NCBI RefSeq assembly: GCF_005876955.1
Contig: NZ_SSCL01000004.1
Location: 62,001-126,000 of the forward strand
Source of the DNA: Sinomonas gamaensis
GTDB taxonomy: Bacteria; Actinomycetota; Actinomycetes; Actinomycetales; Micrococcaceae
Length of the DNA: 64,000 nt
Direction of reading: 5' to 3'
Positions 60,822-64,000 of the stretch are shown one piece after another. The notes under the pieces are model-generated. The model searched no databases. It was not told the DNA's origin and saw only the letters and a program-made list of their open reading frames with translations. Positions within the stretch are counted from its first letter, which is position 1, and each line of letters starts with the position of its first letter. The translations under genes and the position numbers were made by a program.

Positions 60822-62033
60822 TCAGCCCCAGAGCCGCTGGGTGGCGAGCCGCGCGCCCTCGGAGAGCGCCTCGAGCTTGGCCCACGCGATCTGCGGGTGG
60901 ACTCGACCGCCCAGCCCGCAGTCGGTGGAGGCGATGACCCGCTCGCGGCCGAGGATCTGGGCGAAGCGCTCGATGCGGTCCGCCACGAGCTCCGGGTGCT
61001 CGACGACGTTGGTCGCGTGGGAGACGACGCCCGGCACCACCGTCTTCTCCTCGGGCAGCGTGAGGTCGCGCCACACCTTCCACTCGTGCTCGTGGCGCAC
61101 GTTCGCGGCCTCGAAGGAGTAGGAGCCCGCGTTGATGGAGAGCATCGTCTGGGCGAGGTCCGCGAACGGGAGATCCGTGGTGTGCGGGCCGTGCCACGAG
61201 CCCCAACAGAGGTGGAAGCGGATCTGCTCTGGGGGCAGGTCTCGGATCGCGTAGTTGAGGGCCTCGACGCGGAGCTGCGTGAACGCGAGGTAGTCCTCGA
61301 CCGTGGGCTCGGGGTTGATCATGTCCCAGTTCTCGGCGATCGACGGATCATCGATCTGCACGATGAGTCCGGCCTCGACGATCGCCTTGTACTCCTCGCG
61401 CATCGCATCCGCGCAGGCGTAGACCAGCTCCTCGTCGCTCGTGTAGTACTCGTTGGCGATGCGGGACGCCGAGCCGGGGGAGAGGGCGGGGAGGAAGCCG
61501 GTCTCAAAGCCGTTCGCGGCGAGGGCTTCCTTGAGGTGCGCCACATCGCGCTGGACCGCCTCCTGGCCGACGTACGTGATCGGCCCCGTCACGGTCGGCT
61601 GCGGGACGGCCTTGCGCCCCGTGAGGATGAACGAGTTCGGGTCGTTGTACGCCTCGTCGAAGCGCACCCGGTCGCGGCGGTCCCGCATGCTGGTGAGGCG
61701 GATCTTTCCCGGCTCCGAACGCACCTTCTCGGTGCTCTGCCAGCGATCCACTCCGCCTTGGGTGAGACCGCCCAGACGGGAAAACGAGTAGTTCCACCAC
61801 GCCCCGTAGTCCACTGAATTGGACATCGTGTGCCCGTACTCGCCGTCGTTCGGCAGGGTGATGCCAGCATCGCGCTGCCGGGTGACGACGTCCTTCACCG
61901 ACTGCGCGAGCAGCTCCTCGAACGCCGCAGGGTCCTCGGGGTTCTCGGCCATGGCAGCGTTCGCCGCGAGGAGCTCGGCCGAGCGGGGGAGGGAGCCGGC
62001 GTGCGTCGTCTGGATGAAGTCGGTGTTGTGCAT
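60822..62033 (-). CDS. Cobalamin-independent methionine synthase (MetE C-terminal)-like protein
   Basis: 403 residues from the ATG at 62033. UROD/MetE-like barrel: TTHAGSLPRS, ITLPNDGEYGH, the HLCWGSWHGPHTTD zinc-ligand region, and a late STDCGLGGRVHPQIAWAKL with Cys. This stand-alone C-terminal MetE form lacks the N-terminal half of true MetE. Many such proteins are alkyl-transferases of unknown substrate (5-methyltetrahydropteroyltriglutamate or epoxyalkane type). Methionine synthesis is not assured. Confidence 0.87.
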   Translation of the reverse strand: MHNTDFIQTTHAGSLPRSAELLAANAAMAENPEDPAAFEELLAQSVKDVVTRQRDAGITLPNDGEYGHTMSNSVDYGAWWNYSFSRLGGLTQGGVDRWQSTEKVRSEPGKIRLTSMRDRRDRVRFDEAYNDPNSFILTGRKAVPQPTVTGPITYVGQEAVQRDVAHLKEALAANGFETGFLPALSPGSASRIANEYYTSDEELVYACADAMREEYKAIVEAGLIVQIDDPSIAENWDMINPEPTVEDYLAFTQLRVEALNYAIRDLPPEQIRFHLCWGSWHGPHTTDLPFADLAQTMLSINAGSYSFEAANVRHEHEWKVWRDLTLPEEKTVVPGVVSHATNVVEHPELVADRIERFAQILGRERVIASTDCGLGGRVHPQIAWAKLEALSEGARLATQRLWG

Positions 62034-62061
62034 GGGGCCAGTCTGGCCCATCCCCGCCCCG

Positions 62062-62117
62062 GAATTGTCGCGTTACGACGGGTTAAGCCATCCTGCACTC
62101 GCAGAAACCCGACAATT
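62062..62117. repeat. 56-bp dispersed inverted-repeat element, copy B
   Basis: Same length, ends (GAATTGTCG...CCGACAATT) and internal CTGCACTCG as the copy at 2626-2681; here the arms GGAATTGTCG (62061-62070) and CGACAATTCC (62110-62119) are 10-bp perfect. It sits between the MetE-like start and a small convergent-side gene. Confidence 0.65.
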
Positions 62118-62136
62118 CCGCCCGGGGGCGGAGGGG

Positions 62137-62436
62137 CTACGCGCGGTCCTCGTCGCCGAAGCCGGTCTGCGTGTGACCGCCGCTGTCCGAGGGGATCCCG
62201 GCCGCGCCGGCCGTGCCCAGACCGATCCCCGATCCCCGGCGGCGGCGCTCGCGGTGCGCAGGCTCCTTCTTCGCTGTTCCGCCTTCGGTCTGCGGCTGGT
62301 GGAGCAGCATGGACTCCTGGTTGTGGCCGTAGCCGTCGTCCTGGCTGTACCCCTCGCCGAGGCCGGGGTCGTCGCCGTAGACGGGCGTGTCCATGACGGC
62401 TGGCTCTTCGCTGTCAGCGGGTTTGCTGGGTTCCAT
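62137..62436 (-). CDS. Small disordered hypothetical protein
   Basis: 99 residues from the ATG at 62436, rich in Gly, Asp, Glu and Gln, with no hydrophobic core (PVYGDDPGLGEGYSQDDGYG). No family recognised. Likely real because the frame is open with a consistent codon pattern and it fills the gap before the synthetase, but the start is uncertain. Confidence 0.55.
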   Translation of the reverse strand: MEPSKPADSEEPAVMDTPVYGDDPGLGEGYSQDDGYGHNQESMLLHQPQTEGGTAKKEPAHRERRRRGSGIGLGTAGAAGIPSDSGGHTQTGFGDEDRA

Positions 62437-62593
62437 GAGTGAACCGTAGGCACACGACGGCGGCCGCCGCCAGATATGTTCGCCCGCCGATGAAGTGGGT
62501 TTGGGAGGACGGCCTTCCGGACCCTTGGACGTCCTAGTAGATTTCATCGTGACGTGGATCACTTGGGCTGAGTTTCGTTGCGGGAGGCGCAGC

Positions 62594-64000
62594 ATGACAG
62601 TCACCGACGACTTCAGGGCCGCGCGCGACCGGCTCCTTGAGCTGCGCGAGGACTACGGGAAGGCGCTCGCGGAGTTCGAGTGGCCGCGCTTCGAGGAATT
62701 CAACTTCGCCACGGACTGGTTCGACGCGCTCGCCGCCGATCCCGAGCGGGGTTCGGAGCCCGCGCTGGTGATCGTCGAGGAGGACGGCAGCTCGACGCGC
62801 CGCACCTTCGCCGACCTCGCCGAGGCGTCGCGGCGCGCCGCTTCCTGGCTCAAGGACCAGGGCGTGCAGCGCGGCGACCACGTCATCATCATGCTCGGCA
62901 ACCAGGTAGAGCTGTGGGAGCTCATCCTTGCCTGCATCCGGCTCGGCGCCGTCATGATTCCGACGACGACCCTCATGGGCCCGCGCGACCTGCAAGACCG
63001 GGTGGACCGCGGCGCGGCGCGGTGGGCCGTCGTCGCCCGCGCCCACCTCGAGAGGTTCGACGACGTCGACGGCGACTACACGCTCATCAGCGTCGGCGGC
63101 GCCTCGGAGGGCGGTCACCCGGTGCTCGATTACTCCGGGGCCGCGGCCGCTGCACCCGATTTCGCCCCCGACGGCCCCACCCGCGCGGACGAGACCCTCC
63201 TCCTCTACTTCACATCCGGCACCACGTCCAAGCCGAAGCTCGTGGAGCACACGCACACCTCGTATCCCGTGGGGCACCTCTCGACGATGTACTGGATTGG
63301 GCTTGAGCCGGGAGACGTGCACCTGAACGTCGCCTCGCCGGGCTGGGCGAAGCACGCGTGGTCGAACGTGTTCGCGCCGTGGATCGCGGAGGCCACGGTG
63401 TTCATCTACAACTACGCACGGTTCGACGCCCCGGCCCTCCTGGAGCAGATGGGACGCGAGGGCGTCACGAGCTTCTGTGCGCCCCCGACCGTGTGGCGGA
63501 TGCTCATCCAGACCGACCTCACTCAGCTCGCAACCCCGCCCCGCAAGGCCGTCTCCGCGGGCGAGCCCCTCAACGCCGAGGTCATCGACCAGGTGAAGCA
63601 CGCCTGGGGCCTGACGATCCGGGACGGCTTCGGCCAGACCGAGACCACCGTGCAGGTCGCCAACACGCCCGGCCAACCCGTCACCGCCGGTGCGATGGGG
63701 CGCCCGCTCCCGGGCTACGACGTCGTCCTCGTTGACCCCGCGACGGGTGAGGAGACGGACGACGGCGAGATCTGCCTCCGCCTCGACCCCCGACCTGTGG
63801 GGCTCATGGCGGGGTACCACGCCGACCCCGAGCGCACCGCCGAGGCCTTCCGCGGCGGCTACTACCACACCGGCGACATGGCGCGGCGGGATGCCGACGG
63901 CGTCATCACCTATGTGGGCCGCGGCGACGATGTCTTCAAGTCCTCGGACTATCGGCTCTCGCCCTTCGAGCTTGAGAGCGTGCTGATCGAGCATCCCGCG
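62594..64000 (+). CDS. AMP-forming acyl-CoA synthetase, 3' end cut by the window
   Basis: 469 residues from the ATG at 62594 (GGGAGG upstream), continuing past the right edge. ANL-superfamily motifs: LLYFTSGTTSKPKLVEHTH (P-loop-like A3), DGFGQTETT (A5), GYYHTGDMARRDADGVITY (A7) and GRGDDVFKSSDYRLSPFELE (A8 hinge). The C-terminal lysine motif is beyond the window. It resembles acetate/medium-chain acyl-CoA ligases of the benzoate/MACS type. It activates a carboxylic acid to its CoA ester. Confidence 0.93.
   Translation, partial: MTVTDDFRAARDRLLELREDYGKALAEFEWPRFEEFNFATDWFDALAADPERGSEPALVIVEEDGSSTRRTFADLAEASRRAASWLKDQGVQRGDHVIIMLGNQVELWELILACIRLGAVMIPTTTLMGPRDLQDRVDRGAARWAVVARAHLERFDDVDGDYTLISVGGASEGGHPVLDYSGAAAAAPDFAPDGPTRADETLLLYFTSGTTSKPKLVEHTHTSYPVGHLSTMYWIGLEPGDVHLNVASPGWAKHAWSNVFAPWIAEATVFIYNYARFDAPALLEQMGREGVTSFCAPPTVWRMLIQTDLTQLATPPRKAVSAGEPLNAEVIDQVKHAWGLTIRDGFGQTETTVQVANTPGQPVTAGAMGRPLPGYDVVLVDPATGEETDDGEICLRLDPRPVGLMAGYHADPERTAEAFRGGYYHTGDMARRDADGVITYVGRGDDVFKSSDYRLSPFELESVLIEHPA

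Noticed and set aside
60822-62033. Naming the MetE-like gene metE
   Set aside because: It lacks the N-terminal half of MetE and many such stand-alone proteins are not methionine synthases.

Overview
High-GC DNA in the style of an actinomycete. The window holds a Pol-PE-Lig LigD with a separate LigC and a Ku, a SAM-IV class riboswitch, a KmtR-like metal sensor, dense gene packing with many 4-nt ATGA/GTGA overlaps, and hairpin terminators without U-tracts. The combination fits the Micrococcales, most likely Micrococcaceae (an Arthrobacter/Sinomonas-like soil bacterium). This placement is inference; there is no rRNA in the window.

Layout. 0-2.5 kb: polar amino-acid ABC importer (substrate-binding protein cut by the left edge). 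2.7-6.4 kb: divergent DNA-repair ligases LigD and LigC; their partner Ku is at 24.7 kb. 6.5-10.3 kb: CsbD stress protein, then a LacI-family regulator facing a DapA-like aldolase/dehydratase and an MFS carrier. 10.4-11.4 kb: a predicted membrane terpene-cyclase-like protein overlapping a VOC protein. 11.4-13.1 kb: an IS481-like element with a perfect 15-bp target duplication inside a tandem-repeat array. 13.0-19.8 kb: a fructan/sucrose operon (LacI, lipoprotein, two permeases, PfkB kinase, GH32 hydrolase). 19.8-23.0 kb: a four-carbon acid-sugar kinase fused to PdxA, with a divergent DeoR regulator. 23-29.7 kb: mixed housekeeping genes including Ku, a CDF metal exporter with its ArsR sensor, an ion channel and a Rieske/DUF2231 protein. 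29.8-39.1 kb: APC transporter, beta-lactamase-like lipoprotein, STAS protein, cold-shock protein, several small proteins, and a more A/T-rich patch with a DUF3883 (PD-ExK-like) protein. 39.4-41.5 kb: MFS carrier plus enoyl-CoA hydratase. 41.5-47.7 kb: hexuronate/mannonate operon led by its own LacI regulator. 47.9-53.3 kb: CitA/CitB-type two-component system divergent from a NitT/TauT-type ABC importer. 53.4-56.0 kb: MerR, aldo/keto reductase and a GCS2-family ligase. 56.1-58.7 kb: SAM-IV riboswitch, DUF1737, rhodanese, MetZ and an SRPBCC protein. 58.8-64 kb: ArsR/AHSA1 pair, double-hotdog thioesterase, MetE-like protein and an acyl-CoA synthetase cut by the right edge.

Most of the window is carbon scavenging: three LacI-type and one DeoR-type local regulators sit beside or head the sugar or acid-sugar cassettes they probably control. 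Between genes there are at least four kinds of palindromic or dispersed repeat (56-bp GAATTGTCG elements, GGCATAACCGTC double palindromes, an AAAGGTGCG array, a GTTTCAGGTACAGAAA array). These repeats, the internal start in the kinase-PdxA fusion, a probable CTG start codon, the phased 21-bp repeats upstream of the fructan regulator and the terpene-cyclase-like protein are the least ordinary things here. I saw no rRNA, tRNA or CRISPR array by eye.
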